Assembly (NCBI GenBank): GCA_900475325.1
Contig: LS483371.1
Coordinates: 3,534,001-3,598,000, forward strand
DNA: 64,000 nucleotides
Direction of reading: 5' to 3'
DNA from: Paucimonas lemoignei
Lineage (GTDB): Bacteria > Pseudomonadota > Gammaproteobacteria > Pseudomonadales > Pseudomonadaceae
The notes under the pieces were generated by a model that made no database searches, was not told where the DNA came from, and saw only the letters and a program-made list of their open reading frames with translations. A program made the translations under genes and the position numbers. Below are positions 1 through 9,489 of the stretch, in pieces (positions within the stretch are counted from its first letter, which is position 1; each line of letters begins with the position of its first letter).

Positions 1-2
1 CG

Positions 3-782
3 GCCAACTTGAAAATCATCGCCAAGCATGGCGTTGGCTACGACACCATCGACATCCAGGCCGCCGCCGAACACGGGGTGCCGGTGACCATTGCCCTGGG
101 CGCCAACGCGCAATCGGTGGCCGAGCACGCCTTCGCACTGATGTTCAGCGTTGCTCGCCAAACCGCTGCGCTGGATGCCCGGATGCGCGCCGGTCACTGG
201 GACAAGGCCACGGCCAATGGCACCGAACTGTTCGGCAAGACGCTGGGGCTGGTGGGCCTGGGCTCGATCGGCAGCATCCTGATGGACCTGGTCGCCCCGC
301 TGCGCATGAAGGTGAAAGTGTTTGACCCGTACCTGAAAACACTGCCGGAGCGCGACTACGTCGAGCGCGAAACCGATTTCGACCAGTTGCTGGCCACTAG
401 CGATATCATCAGCCTCCACTGCCCTCTGACGGATGACAATCGCAACCTGTTTGGCCGCGACCAGTTCAAGCGCATGCGCTCAACCAGCATTCTGATCAAC
501 ACCGCGCGCGGCGAGCTGATCGACACTGCAGCGTTGGTGCAGGCACTGACTGAGGGCGATATTTCAGGGGCTGGCCTGGACACGTTCAACCCGGAACCGC
601 CACCTGCCGACAGCCCGTTGTGGAGCCTGCCCAACCTGGTCGCCACGCCTCACGTGGGTGCCAATACCACGGACGCACGCGACCGAGTCGGCCTGTTGGC
701 GGTGCAGCAAATCGTCAAGGTCTGGCAGGGTGCCGAGCTTGACCCGCGTTGCGTGGTCAATCGCCAACTCTTAGGCAACTGA
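3..782 (+). CDS. D-2-hydroxyacid dehydrogenase, 5' end cut by window
   Basis: NAD(P)-dependent D-isomer-specific 2-hydroxyacid dehydrogenase, interconverting a 2-keto acid and a D-2-hydroxy acid in the cytoplasm. The reading frame is open from base 3, so the N-terminus lies outside the window; 259 residues remain of a usual 310-330. Visible are the Rossmann loop GLGSIG, the substrate-binding arginine in NTARGELID, the catalytic-pair glutamate in NPEPPP and the catalytic histidine in TPHVGANT. An MFS carrier gene follows 89 bases after the stop, and an IclR gene converges on that one. This suggests, by inference only, an uptake-and-oxidation unit for a hydroxy or keto acid. The exact substrate (phosphoglycerate, glyoxylate or other) cannot be read from the sequence. 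Confidence 0.9.
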   Translation, partial: ANLKIIAKHGVGYDTIDIQAAAEHGVPVTIALGANAQSVAEHAFALMFSVARQTAALDARMRAGHWDKATANGTELFGKTLGLVGLGSIGSILMDLVAPLRMKVKVFDPYLKTLPERDYVERETDFDQLLATSDIISLHCPLTDDNRNLFGRDQFKRMRSTSILINTARGELIDTAALVQALTEGDISGAGLDTFNPEPPPADSPLWSLPNLVATPHVGANTTDARDRVGLLAVQQIVKVWQGAELDPRCVVNRQLLGN

Positions 783-871
783 AGCCTGATTAGCCTGAGC
801 CAGGGTTGATGACCAACCTTGCACTCACCCGAACAGCGTTTCTCCAGAAAAATAATCACAGGAGAGCACCA

Positions 872-2197
872 ATGGCCCTCGCTCAACCATCACCCCAGGT
901 CAGCGATCTGGAACGCCTCACCATGAAGCGGGTCGCCTGGCGACTGCTGCCGTTTCTGATCCTGTGCTACCTGATTGCGATCATCGACCGTGGCAACATC
1001 GGCATGGCGTCGCTGCAAATGAACCAGGACCTGGGGCTGACCCCAGCGATCTTCGGTTTCGCCAGCAGCCTGTTTTTCTTCTCTTACTTTTTGGTAGAAG
1101 TGCCCAGCAACCTGGCGCTGCAGCGTTTCGGCGCGCGGATCTGGATTGCCCGGATCATGGTCACCTGGGGAATTGTTTCCGCCGGGACCGCATTTGTCAC
1201 AGGCGCAAACTCCCTGTATGTCATGCGTTTTCTGCTCGGCGCTGCCGAAGCGGGCTTCTTCCCTGGCGTGTTGCTGTACCTCACTTACTGGCTGCCCTCG
1301 GCGTACCGGGCACGCATGGTTGCCATCTTTATGGTCGCCATTCCCGGCGCCAACTTCATCGGCTCGCCTCTGTCCGGACTGCTGCTGAGCCTGGATGGCT
1401 GGATGGGCATGCGCGGCTGGCACTGGCTGTTCATCCTCGAAGGTATTCCTGCGGTCCTGCTGGGCATCGCCTGCCTGTTCGTGCTGACCGACAAACCCGA
1501 TCAGGCGAAATGGTTGAGCGACGAGCAGCGCCACTGGCTGGTCAATAAACTGGCCGAAGAGCGCCAGCGCAAGACCAACATCGGCCATATCTCGCTGTGG
1601 AAACTGCTCAAGCACAAAGACATCTGGGTGCTGGCGCTGGTCTACTCCGGGGCATCGGCAGCGGGCAGCACCATGAGTATCTGGGCTCCGCAGCTGCTGA
1701 AGACCTTTGGCCTGTCGAACATGGAAATCGGCCTGGTCAATGCCATTCCCTACGGGATCGCATCGGTGGCCATGATTATCTGGGGACGCAGCTCGGACCG
1801 AACCGACGAGCGCCGCTGGCACACCTCGCTCACCTTGCTGCTGATCACTGCAGGCTTGCTCCTGGCCTCAGTCACCTCCTCACTGCCTGCAACCGTGGTG
1901 CTGCTGAGCATGGTGCTGATCGGTGCCTATTCCATGAAAGGCCCGTTCTGGGCGCTGGTGTCCGGTTGGTTGTCTTCGTCGACAGCCGCCGCGGGACTCG
2001 CCGCCATTGGAGCCCTGGCCAACTTGATCGGGGGTGGCGTGATGGTCAACGTCTACGGCGCCATCCATGGCGCAACCGGGAGTTACGCCCTGGCCATGCT
2101 GCCGCTGGCTGCACTGTGTGCAGCAGGGGGTGTGATGGTGCTGGTGATGGGCCGCAAGCGTCTGAAACAGGATGGCGCCGAAGCTGAACCCACATAA
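872..2197 (+). CDS. MFS transporter, anion:cation symporter (ACS) family
   Basis: Inner-membrane secondary transporter of 441 residues with about 12 hydrophobic segments. The N-terminal region (FLILCYLIAIIDRGNIGMA, then EVPSNLALQRFGAR) is typical of the tartrate/phthalate/glucarate ACS group, which imports organic anions with protons. A longer frame opens at 806, but ATG 872 has a good ribosome site (AGGAGAG, 7 bases upstream) and starts where family members start. It follows the hydroxyacid dehydrogenase in the same direction and is probably cotranscribed with it. A hairpin terminator candidate lies just after the stop. The MFS/ACS assignment is firm; the cargo is unknown. A second ACS carrier occurs in this window at 40977. 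Confidence 0.9.
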   Translation: MALAQPSPQVSDLERLTMKRVAWRLLPFLILCYLIAIIDRGNIGMASLQMNQDLGLTPAIFGFASSLFFFSYFLVEVPSNLALQRFGARIWIARIMVTWGIVSAGTAFVTGANSLYVMRFLLGAAEAGFFPGVLLYLTYWLPSAYRARMVAIFMVAIPGANFIGSPLSGLLLSLDGWMGMRGWHWLFILEGIPAVLLGIACLFVLTDKPDQAKWLSDEQRHWLVNKLAEERQRKTNIGHISLWKLLKHKDIWVLALVYSGASAAGSTMSIWAPQLLKTFGLSNMEIGLVNAIPYGIASVAMIIWGRSSDRTDERRWHTSLTLLLITAGLLLASVTSSLPATVVLLSMVLIGAYSMKGPFWALVSGWLSSSTAAAGLAAIGALANLIGGGVMVNVYGAIHGATGSYALAMLPLAALCAAGGVMVLVMGRKRLKQDGAEAEPT

Positions 2198-2220
2198 GGC
2201 ACGCTGACTGGCCCGATACC

Positions 2221-2255
2221 CAACGCCACGCGCTTGATGAAAGCCCGTGGCGTTG
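2221..2255 (+). terminator. Hairpin terminator after the MFS gene
   Basis: A perfect 10-bp inverted repeat (CAACGCCACG / CGTGGCGTTG) with a 15-base loop begins 24 bases after the MFS stop and is followed by the T-rich stretch TTGCTTG. The T-tract is weak, so it could be a partial or bidirectional terminator between the convergent MFS and IclR genes. Confidence 0.55.
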
Positions 2256-2321
2256 TTGCTTGATAGCCCTGCATCTTCTGGCATCGGACCTGCGCCTGAG
2301 GCCTTCAATCTCCAGACGAGC

Positions 2322-3062
2322 TTAGTTGACCGCTTCAGTGCTACCCGCTTCTGCCGCTTGCCGGTCGCTGCGCAGCGTTTTGCCGCCCAGGCTGCGCATC
2401 AGGTCATCGGCCACTTCCGAGAAAATCTTGCTCAGGCGCTTGGCATGCTCCTCGGTCAAGCGGCTGGCCGGACCGGACACCACCAGCGCACCGATCAACT
2501 CCTGAATAGGGCCGTAAATCGGCAGGGCCATGGAGGCTGCGTGAGGATCAGTGGCGCCACAGGAAAAGATAGGATCGAGTCCGTTGCGCGCTTCTTCATA
2601 GGGCGTACGCAATGCTTGAGCGCCTGCTGCGCCGTCCATAGGTCGCATATCGCCAGGCTGCAGATGCAGCCGTAGCCGATGGGGCGAGTTGACCCGGTAC
2701 TGACAGAGCCGGTAAGCCCCGTGCCGAACATAAAATGACGCGGTCTCGCCGGTTTCTTCGGTCAGCCGATGTAAGCGGGGCATCACATGGCGCTCCAGAT
2801 CAAGCGCTTCCTGATACACCGCATTGAGCCGCATCACCTCACTGGCGAGCATGTACCGACCATCAGCAAGACGAGTGACAAGGCCATAGGTTTCCAGTGA
2901 AACCATCAAACGCATGATGGTGCTTTTGATCAAGTCAGTGCGCTCAACCAGCTCAACCAGACTCAATGCAGTGTCGCCCACCTGGAATGCAGTCAGAACG
3001 GTCAACACCCGATCAGCGGAAGCTACGCCGTTAACCGCAGGTCTTGGACGCGTTTTAACCAT
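2322..3062 (-). CDS. IclR family transcriptional regulator
   Basis: DNA-binding regulator of 246 residues. An N-terminal winged helix (about residues 13-75: ADRVLTVLTAF, LVELVERTDLIKSTIMRLM, DGRYMLASE) precedes the IclR effector domain (about 90-225, with ETASFYVRHG and a late SCGATDPHAASMALPIY stretch). The frame is open to 3197, but ATG 3062 is preceded by AAGGAGT and gives the usual IclR length. It converges on the MFS gene and is the likely local regulator of the dehydrogenase-MFS pair; that link is inference from position. IclR proteins commonly control aromatic-acid or sugar-acid catabolism. Confidence 0.9.
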   Translation of the reverse strand: MVKTRPRPAVNGVASADRVLTVLTAFQVGDTALSLVELVERTDLIKSTIMRLMVSLETYGLVTRLADGRYMLASEVMRLNAVYQEALDLERHVMPRLHRLTEETGETASFYVRHGAYRLCQYRVNSPHRLRLHLQPGDMRPMDGAAGAQALRTPYEEARNGLDPIFSCGATDPHAASMALPIYGPIQELIGALVVSGPASRLTEEHAKRLSKIFSEVADDLMRSLGGKTLRSDRQAAEAGSTEAVN

Positions 3063-3335
3063 CGGATACTCCTTAGCGTTGATAGGCTCGAAACACCGAG
3101 CGAATGAGCGGGCATTATCAGCCAGCCAGACCCGGATCGCCACTGCGCGCGATATCAGGCGCCTGCGCCCGCAGATCCAGGCCCGTGACGACCTCACCTT
3201 CCACTGCTCCTTTTAGCGATGGCCTAGTCAAAGAGCTGCTTTTTGGCCCTTTGGCCTGGTACGTAGCGGCGATAAGGTTGCTTCACCGAATGCACAACCG
3301 CAGCGGTCCAACCCACTTGCGAAGGAACACCCCTC

Positions 3336-3815
3336 ATGTCTCAACGTCTCGACTACTTCAAGCTGGCCCCCGATGTCGCAGGCAAGTACATGGAGCTGAC
3401 CCAGCTTCTGCACAAAAAACCGTTTCTGGCAGAAGTCGGGCACCTCGTCACACTGCGCGCCTCTCAGATCAATGGCTGCGCGTTCTGCGTGGATATGCAC
3501 GTCAAGGAAGCCAAAATCCACGGCGAGCGTGAGCTGCGTTTGCATCACGTGATCGTGTGGCAGGAATCGACCTTGTTTTCGGCCCGCGAACGCTGCGCGC
3601 TGGAGTGGACCGAAGCCCTGACCCGCCTGGCGCCGGGTGGTGTGTCGGACGCGATCTACACCAGCGTGCGCGAGCATCTGTCCGATGCCGAACTGACAGA
3701 GTTGTCGTTCCTGATCATCTCCATCAATGGTTGGAACCGGCTGAGCGTTGCGTTCCAAGCCATACCCGGCTCGGCGGACAAGCTCTACGGGCTGGACCGC
3801 GCCGATCTTCACTAA
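3336..3815 (+). CDS. Carboxymuconolactone decarboxylase/AhpD-like protein
   Basis: A 159-residue all-helical protein of the CMD/AhpD superfamily. The redox motif is plain: Cys48-Ala-Phe-Cys51 followed by His55 (CAFCVDMH), the AhpD-type thiol-relay signature rather than the lactone decarboxylase active site. It therefore probably acts as a small cytoplasmic alkylhydroperoxidase-like thiol reductase. Start ATG 3336 has AAGGA nine bases upstream. The neighbour on the right is a MocR regulator transcribed toward it, 27 bases away. CMD-like genes next to MocR genes are common in proteobacteria, so this may be a target, but their convergent orientation makes direct promoter sharing impossible. Confidence 0.88.
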   Translation: MSQRLDYFKLAPDVAGKYMELTQLLHKKPFLAEVGHLVTLRASQINGCAFCVDMHVKEAKIHGERELRLHHVIVWQESTLFSARERCALEWTEALTRLAPGGVSDAIYTSVREHLSDAELTELSFLIISINGWNRLSVAFQAIPGSADKLYGLDRADLH

Positions 3816-3842
3816 GCGTCCTCAGGGATGCAGCCACGCCCA

Positions 3843-5237
3843 TCAATCCAGCAATCGAGCGATGCGTGTGGCGATATCTGACGCCATCTGCGCGTCTTTG
3901 ACATTGGTAAACCCCATCAGCAACCCCTGCCGCGCTGGCGCCTCCCGGTACCAGCCCGACAAGGCCTGCACGGCAAGGCCCACATGACCGGCACGTTCAG
4001 CAATGACGCGGTCCGGCATGCCATCGGCCAGACTCGCCAGCACGTGCATGCCGCCAGCGCGCAACTCAAGCGGCATGCGCGTCGCCAGCTGTGCGGTCAG
4101 GGCATCATTGAGCAACGCCCGGCGATGGGCGTAGAGGCTGCGCATTTTCTTCAAATGACGCGCGAAATGCCCTTCTTCGATGAAAGCCGCAGTGGTGCGC
4201 TGCAAGAGTTGCGGGCAGTGGTTGTGCAGCGCATCGGCCACCTGGGCGAAGTGCCCAACCTGCTCGTTGGGCACCACCAGATAAGCCAGGCGCAAACCGG
4301 GGATCAACACTTTGCTGAACGTGCCGGTATAGAGCACGCGGCCCTGGGTGTCGAGACTCTTCAACGCCGGTAACGGCCGCCCGACATAGCGATACTCGCT
4401 GTCGTAATCGTCCTCGATGATCCAGCTTTGCTGTTTGCTCGCCCAGGCCAGCAATGCCTGGCGGCGCGGCAACGACAAGGACACCCCCAGAGGGCTCTGG
4501 TGCGACGGAGTGACCACCGCGAAACGCGCATCGGGAGCGCGCTCAATGCCCACCTCAACCTGCAAGCCTTGTGAGTCCACCGGGACAGGAATCAGTTCGT
4601 GGCCGGTTTCCTCCAGGTAGCGCCGGGCGATGAAATAGCCGGGGTCCTCGAACCAGCCGCGATCACCGGGCTTGAGCACACTGCGCGAGATCAGCTCAAG
4701 GCACGCCCGGTAGCCCGCACAAATGAACACCTGATCCGGCCCGCAGGCGATACCGCGGGAGATACCCAGGTAACGCGCCACAGCCGTGCGCAGCCGCTCA
4801 TCACCCTGAGGGTTGGGATACACCATGCCGTCCAGCCCGCTCTGCGCAATGGCCCGGCTGGCCAGTCGCGTCCAGGTCTTGCGCGGGAAAGCGTCCAGCG
4901 CGGGCAACCCCATCTGCAACGGCAAAGGCGCCTGCCCCGTGTGGGCGCTGACAAACGCAGTGGGCGCGGACACCGGTACTGGCGGCATGGCGGGATGCGC
5001 GGATAGCTGAGGGCAGACGATCGTACCGGCAGGGCCCCGCGCCTGGAGATAGCCTTCACCGATTAACAATTGATAAGCCATGTCCACCGTACCGCGCGCC
5101 AGATTCAGCTCCGAGGCCAACGCCCGTACAGACGGGACACGGTCACCGGGCTTCAACTGGCCGGTGGCAATCGCATCCCGGTAGCGTTCGTAAAGCTGGC
5201 GGTAAATCGGGGCTGCGCCGTCCTGAGTCGCCTGCAT
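3843..5237 (-). CDS. MocR-type PLP-dependent regulator (GntR HTH + aminotransferase fold)
   Basis: A 464-residue fusion typical of MocR/PdxR regulators. The GntR winged helix (about residues 8-75: PIYRQLYERYRDAI, PGDRVPSVRALASELN, RGTVDMAYQLL) is linked to a class I aminotransferase fold (about 110-460). The PLP lysine lies in YTGTFSKVLIPGLRLAYL and the cofactor-binding region in IIEDDYDSEYR. In this family the aminotransferase part senses PLP or an amino compound. The frame extends to 5309, but ATG 5237 has AGGAG seven bases upstream. A divergent GNAT gene starts 109 bases away and, with the AzoR-like gene behind it, is the most likely target operon by position. Confidence 0.9.
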   Translation of the reverse strand: MQATQDGAAPIYRQLYERYRDAIATGQLKPGDRVPSVRALASELNLARGTVDMAYQLLIGEGYLQARGPAGTIVCPQLSAHPAMPPVPVSAPTAFVSAHTGQAPLPLQMGLPALDAFPRKTWTRLASRAIAQSGLDGMVYPNPQGDERLRTAVARYLGISRGIACGPDQVFICAGYRACLELISRSVLKPGDRGWFEDPGYFIARRYLEETGHELIPVPVDSQGLQVEVGIERAPDARFAVVTPSHQSPLGVSLSLPRRQALLAWASKQQSWIIEDDYDSEYRYVGRPLPALKSLDTQGRVLYTGTFSKVLIPGLRLAYLVVPNEQVGHFAQVADALHNHCPQLLQRTTAAFIEEGHFARHLKKMRSLYAHRRALLNDALTAQLATRMPLELRAGGMHVLASLADGMPDRVIAERAGHVGLAVQALSGWYREAPARQGLLMGFTNVKDAQMASDIATRIARLLD

Positions 5238-5346
5238 CTTGATCTCCTGAAGTCGGCTCATGGCCCATCCATCGACGTGATTCTTGGCACTATGGCCTAC
5301 CCCGCTCACACCCTACTCTGAGTGCTCATTCGCTGAGGCCTGAACC

Positions 5347-5802
5347 GTGACGACTATGCCAGACTTTCGCTACCTGATGAACGCAGCCGAGCTGGGCAGC
5401 GCGTTCGAGTTGATGCGCGAACTGCGCCCTCACCTCACCCACCGCACCGCGTTCGTCGATCAGTTGACCCGACAATCCGAACAGCACTATCGCCTGCTCG
5501 GGGCCTGGCTTGAAAACGAACTGGTGGGGCTGGCCGGGTTTCGCACCCTTGAAAACCTGCTGTATGGGCCGTTCATCTACGTGGACGACCTGGTGGTCGC
5601 GGCGTCGCATCGCGCCCATGGAGTGGGTGCACAGTTGCTCGACGCAGTGCGAAGCCAGGCCAAGGTCCAAGGCTGCGCGCATCTGGTGCTCGACACCGGC
5701 CTGCACATGCCCCTGGCGCAGCGGTTTTACTTTCGCGAAGGGCTGCTCGCCAAGGGCATGCATTTCGTACAACCCCTGCACGAGGACACGACCCATGCCT
5801 GA
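5347..5802 (+). CDS. GNAT family N-acetyltransferase
   Basis: A 151-residue acetyl-CoA-dependent acyltransferase. The GNAT core is seen as VDDLVVAASHRAHGVGAQLLDAV (motif A, with the R-x-x-G-x-G/A pyrophosphate loop) followed by LVLDTGLHMPLAQRFYFREG (motif B). The start is GTG 5347; an internal ATG at 5356 is the alternative, and neither has a strong ribosome site. The stop overlaps the next gene by 8 bases, so the two are translationally coupled. It diverges from the MocR gene. The acceptor substrate is unknown. Confidence 0.85.
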   Translation: MTTMPDFRYLMNAAELGSAFELMRELRPHLTHRTAFVDQLTRQSEQHYRLLGAWLENELVGLAGFRTLENLLYGPFIYVDDLVVAASHRAHGVGAQLLDAVRSQAKVQGCAHLVLDTGLHMPLAQRFYFREGLLAKGMHFVQPLHEDTTHA

Positions 5803-6409
5803 GATCCTGCTGATCAACGCAAGCCCACGCCCGGAAACCTCGGCTGGTTACCGCCTGGCAAACGAACTGGTCGAGCAATTGAGCGCGCAACAGTCAGGCT
5901 GGGAGGTGACCCGAAGGGACCTGCAACAAACCCCGCTCGCCCCGCTGGACGCAGCTTATGCCAATGCACTGACCCGTCGCACCCCCGAGACCGAGCCGGT
6001 GTTCATCACTTCGCAAGCGTTGATCAACGAGGTCGAGCGCAGCGACCTTCTGCTGATCGCCACGCCGATGCACAACTTTACCGTGCCCGCGTCACTCAAG
6101 CTGTGGATTGACCATGTGGTGCGGATCGGCCGAACCTTTGCGGTCACGCCCGATGGCAAAGTCGGCCTACTTACCGACCGCCCGGTTTACGTGATTGTCA
6201 GCTCAGGCGGCCTGCACCAGGGCCCGCAGGCTGGGCAACCGGACTTTCTGTCGCCGTACCTGCGCCACGTGCTGCATACCATCGGCCTGTCCAAGGTGCG
6301 TTTCATCTACCTGCAGGGCCTTGTGGCGGGCCAGGACCGCATCAATGCCGAGTGCGAAACGGCGCGGCGCGAGTTGTTGGCGGACCCGCTGTTTCAAGGG
6401 CTTGCCTGA
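5795..6409 (+). CDS. azoR: FMN-dependent NADH-azoreductase-like flavoprotein
   Basis: A 204-residue flavodoxin-fold quinone/azo reductase, using NAD(P)H to reduce quinones or azo compounds by two electrons. The FMN phosphate loop is NASPRPETSAGYRLA near residue 8. The FMN isoalloxazine loop is ATPMHNFTVPASLKLWID, matching the AzoR PMYNF...LK motif, and SSGGLHQGP follows. Length and motif order fit AzoR (about 200 residues). ATG 5795 lies inside the end of the GNAT gene, so translation is coupled. The gene symbol rests on family resemblance; a modulator-of-drug-activity type quinone reductase is the alternative. Confidence 0.8.
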   Translation: MPEILLINASPRPETSAGYRLANELVEQLSAQQSGWEVTRRDLQQTPLAPLDAAYANALTRRTPETEPVFITSQALINEVERSDLLLIATPMHNFTVPASLKLWIDHVVRIGRTFAVTPDGKVGLLTDRPVYVIVSSGGLHQGPQAGQPDFLSPYLRHVLHTIGLSKVRFIYLQGLVAGQDRINAECETARRELLADPLFQGLA

Positions 6410-6454
6410 CGTATTGCTGTTCGCGGCCTTCGGCAGCTGTCAAAAACGACATAG

Positions 6455-6634
6455 CTGGTTGAATTTAAATGATTTTATGTGGGAGGACCGGGGTGATCCT
6501 AATACTGGCGCAATGTCGTGGGACCGGCTTTAGCCGGGAATAGGCCCACCTATCCCCCGCATCTGTATTGGCAGAACAACCGCTTTCCCGGCTAAGGCCG
6601 GTCTCACAGATCTATGTTTGCTGCGCGACAGCGC
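6455..6634. repeat. REPIN-like inverted repeat, copy 1
   Basis: The gene-free stretch 6410-6789 holds a paired palindromic element. The left arm GTGGGACCGGCTTTAGCCGG starts at 6518; the right arm (TTCCCGGCTAAGGCCGGTCTCAC) ends at 6607. Sequence outside the arms is also shared with the copy at 20491-20632 in the opposite orientation: TGAATTTAAATG on one side and TTTGCTGCGCGACAGCGC on the other. About 35 extra bases sit between the left flank and left arm here. I see nothing coding in the rest of this gap. Confidence 0.85.
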
Positions 6635-6789
6635 TGTGTCAGGGACACAGCCGAATCTCCGACAAGCCCCGTGTTATTCGAGGTCTATCGCAGCTTGCCT
6701 GACTCACGCTGTTCAGCGGCTCCAGACACTGCGTTTCGTTCTAAGGCAGCAAGGTCCTGAGCTGACCGAGGTTACGAGGGCTGCGAACC

Positions 6790-7266
6790 TTACAAGCCCA
6801 GCTCCGACAACCCTGGATGATCATCTGGACGACGGCCCAGCGGCCAGCGGAATTTGCGCTGCGCCTCGGTAATCGGCAGGTCGTTGATGCAGGCAAACCG
6901 GTTGACCATCAAGCCGTTTTCAGCGAACTCCCAGTTCTCGTTGCCATACGAGCGAAACCAGTTGCCGGAGTCGTGGTGCCATTCATAGGCATAGCGTACG
7001 GCGATGCGATTGTCGGTGAAGGCCCAGAGTTCTTTGATCAACCGGTAATCCAGCTCTTTGCTCCACTTACGCGCCAGGAAGGCCTCGGCCTCGGCTCGGC
7101 CGTTGACGAATTCTGCGCGGTTGCGCCACTGCGTATCGGGGGTATAGGCGAGCGAGACCTTGGCTGCATCGCGGCTGTTCCAACCGTCTTCGGCCAGCCG
7201 GACTTTGACGATGGCGCTGTCGTGGGTGAAGGGTGGGATCGGTTGCCGAATTTCGGTAGAAGGCAT
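6790..7266 (-). CDS. SnoaL/NTF2-like protein (DUF1348 type)
   Basis: A 158-residue protein with the tryptophan- and tyrosine-rich pattern of the DUF1348 branch of the NTF2-like superfamily ([55 protein letters not shown]). These proteins form a small cone-shaped pocket and often sit beside oxidoreductases; no specific reaction is established for this branch. The frame is open to 7389, but ATG 7266 has AAAGGAG ten bases upstream. It lies downstream of the flavo-iron-sulfur fusion gene, 119 bases away on the same strand, and may be the last gene of that group. Confidence 0.8.
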   Translation of the reverse strand: MPSTEIRQPIPPFTHDSAIVKVRLAEDGWNSRDAAKVSLAYTPDTQWRNRAEFVNGRAEAEAFLARKWSKELDYRLIKELWAFTDNRIAVRYAYEWHHDSGNWFRSYGNENWEFAENGLMVNRFACINDLPITEAQRKFRWPLGRRPDDHPGLSELGL

Positions 7267-7385
7267 GTCAGTTGCTCCTTTGTAATGAAGGCCGGATAAG
7301 TCAGTGAGCGAAAGCCCCCGGAGTGTCACAGGTTGCTCACAGGCTTGACACGGCGGGACATAGCTTGACCATCTGGCGCCGGGAA

Positions 7386-9440
7386 TCATAGATCCAGCAC
7401 CAGAGCTTGTGCCGTGCCGCCTGGCTGCGCCGGTATCGCGCAGCAGATCAACACCTTGTCAGCCGCCGGCATTTGCGCGGGCGGGTTCGGGTAATGCACT
7501 TCGCCGCTGATCAAGGTGGTGCTGCAGGTTCCGCACGAACCGCCCCGGCAACTGAATTCCGGGTTCAGGCCGCGACGCTCTGCCAACTCCAGCAGGCTAC
7601 CCTCGCCCGGTTTCCAGCGCGCTTCGGCTGCAGATGCGTTGAAGTACACCGGCACAGGCCCGCTGGCGGCTTGCGGTTGCAGCAAGGTCGGCGGTGGCTG
7701 GCTTTGCGAACGGTTCAGCGCCGAGGGTCCGAACGCTTCGGCATGGATACGCTCATCAGGGATATTCACGCCACGCAGGCCGTCATACAGCGTTTGCAGA
7801 AAACCGGATGGGCCACAGAGGTAGAAATCGTAGTCATCCAGCGGCAGTCGAGCCTTTACCTCAGCGAAGCTCAAGCGCCCTGCCACCTGGTAGTCACGCG
7901 CCAGCACTGAATCTGCACCGGGGCTGCTCAGTGCGCGATGGATATGCAGCAACCCGGCCGAGCGTTTCTCTAGCTCGACGAGTTCCTCCTGGAAGGGGAG
8001 CTCTTGCCAGGCCCGCGCGCTTTGGAACAGGTGGATAGGCCGCTGGCGGTGCTCTCGCAGGTTTTGCGCCACCAACTCTCTGGCCATGGAAATCATCGGC
8101 GTGATACCCACACCCGCGCCCATCAGGACCACCGGCCTGGTGATTTCATCGGTCAGCGTAAAGCTACCCAGCGGCGGGCGGACTTCAAGCACATCACCAA
8201 CCTGCACCCGGTCGTGAAGGTGACGCGACGCGGCGCCCAGGCGCTTGATGCTGATACGGATGTGCCCATCCGAGGGTGCGCTGGAAATACTGTAGGTCCT
8301 GACCAGAACGCCGTCTTCGCCGGTCGTGATGCGCACCGGTAGATGCTGGCCCGGGGCGAACGCGATGGCGGCGTTGTCGGGCGCCTCCAGGTACAGGGAG
8401 CGAATGTCGCTGCTTTCCTGCCGGATACCTGCGACTTTCCACTGCTGCCAGTGCCGCCGCTGTTCGCTTTGACGTAAGCGCTCGTCGGTCTCGGCCCAGG
8501 TGCCGGTGGCGAGGCTGGTGGGGGCATAGTCGCAAAACAGCCAGCGGGTTTTGACCGCGCCGGGCCGCACCACCGCGTGCTCCACGTCAAAGGTCCAGAG
8601 CCGCTCGGCACCGTCGAAGGCCTTGATCAAAGGGCTGTCCAGCAGCAACTGGGTACGCCCGGTCAGTTGCAGCAGGTCACCGCTGGCGAAATCGATGAAC
8701 AGCAGGCCAGCAACCGGGTTGGCGTGCAGGTTGCCCAACGTATTGAAGAACAGGTTGCCCGCGTAGTCAGGGATGGTCAGCCGGTTACCTTCCACTTTGA
8801 CAAACCCGGCACGGCCGCCCCGATGGGAGACATCCACCGAGCGCTGGGCACCCTGATCGACGTAGCTGGCAATGAAGAAGGTATCGGCACTGCGTATCCA
8901 CGCACGGGTCTGCTCATCCAGGGCGGTGTAGTCCTGACGCAGCGCATTGCCAGCATTTGGCTCAGGCATCCGCGTATAAGCGCGCTCCTGGATGTATTTG
9001 GGGCAATTGCCGTAAGACTGCTCGACTGCCACGTCGAAGCCCGTGGCCGAGGCGTGCTGGATCATTCCGTTGACGCGGTTGCGCCGACGGGTATGCAACT
9101 CGATGCCCAGCATGCCGATGGCGTGACCGGCCTGCAGGCCCGGCGTGGCGGGGTCTTGTGGATCCAGGGATGTGCTCAGGCGCAGGTAATGCGGGTCAGT
9201 GCTGGAGATAAACCCTGGCGGCCCCTCCAGTACAGTGGCCCAAGGTCGGTCATTCGCATCGACCGCGCCGACCACCATGAACGGCAACTGCTGATAAAAC
9301 TCGCGATGCTGGTCGGGCATGTAATCGCGAATCACGCGATGGCCGAGCTCTTCCAGGCGCTCGGCCACGTGGTAAATGCCTTGCAGCTGTTTTTCACCGG
9401 CATGCCAGGGCGACTTCGCAGGGTGGGACAGATGATCCAT
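7386..9440 (-). CDS. PNPOx-like + ferredoxin reductase + 2Fe-2S ferredoxin fusion protein
   Basis: A 684-residue three-part redox protein. Residues about 25-330 resemble the pyridoxamine-phosphate-oxidase-like split barrel ([52 protein letters not shown]). About 335-440 is an FAD domain with the RTYSISSAP signature. About 445-570 is an NAD(P) domain with GAGVGITPM and YLCGPSGF. The last 85 residues are a plant-type ferredoxin with Cys-x4-Cys-x2-Cys ([10 protein letters not shown]) and a late fourth cysteine (LICC). It looks like a self-sufficient NAD(P)H-driven electron chain ending in the FMN/haem-binding barrel. ATG 9440 has AAGGAG upstream; the frame itself extends to 9473. GST and SnoaL-like genes flank it on the same strand. 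Confidence 0.9.
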   Translation of the reverse strand: MDHLSHPAKSPWHAGEKQLQGIYHVAERLEELGHRVIRDYMPDQHREFYQQLPFMVVGAVDANDRPWATVLEGPPGFISSTDPHYLRLSTSLDPQDPATPGLQAGHAIGMLGIELHTRRRNRVNGMIQHASATGFDVAVEQSYGNCPKYIQERAYTRMPEPNAGNALRQDYTALDEQTRAWIRSADTFFIASYVDQGAQRSVDVSHRGGRAGFVKVEGNRLTIPDYAGNLFFNTLGNLHANPVAGLLFIDFASGDLLQLTGRTQLLLDSPLIKAFDGAERLWTFDVEHAVVRPGAVKTRWLFCDYAPTSLATGTWAETDERLRQSEQRRHWQQWKVAGIRQESSDIRSLYLEAPDNAAIAFAPGQHLPVRITTGEDGVLVRTYSISSAPSDGHIRISIKRLGAASRHLHDRVQVGDVLEVRPPLGSFTLTDEITRPVVLMGAGVGITPMISMARELVAQNLREHRQRPIHLFQSARAWQELPFQEELVELEKRSAGLLHIHRALSSPGADSVLARDYQVAGRLSFAEVKARLPLDDYDFYLCGPSGFLQTLYDGLRGVNIPDERIHAEAFGPSALNRSQSQPPPTLLQPQAASGPVPVYFNASAAEARWKPGEGSLLELAERRGLNPEFSCRGGSCGTCSTTLISGEVHYPNPPAQMPAADKVLICCAIPAQPGGTAQALVLDL

Positions 9441-9489
9441 GGCGGATGCTCCTTGTCGGGCATGTGGGTACACAACCTGTGCTTTTCAT

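Noticed and set aside
890..1822. Minus-strand open frame of 310 codons
   Set aside because: It is a shadow of the MFS gene at 872-2197, with no family motif.
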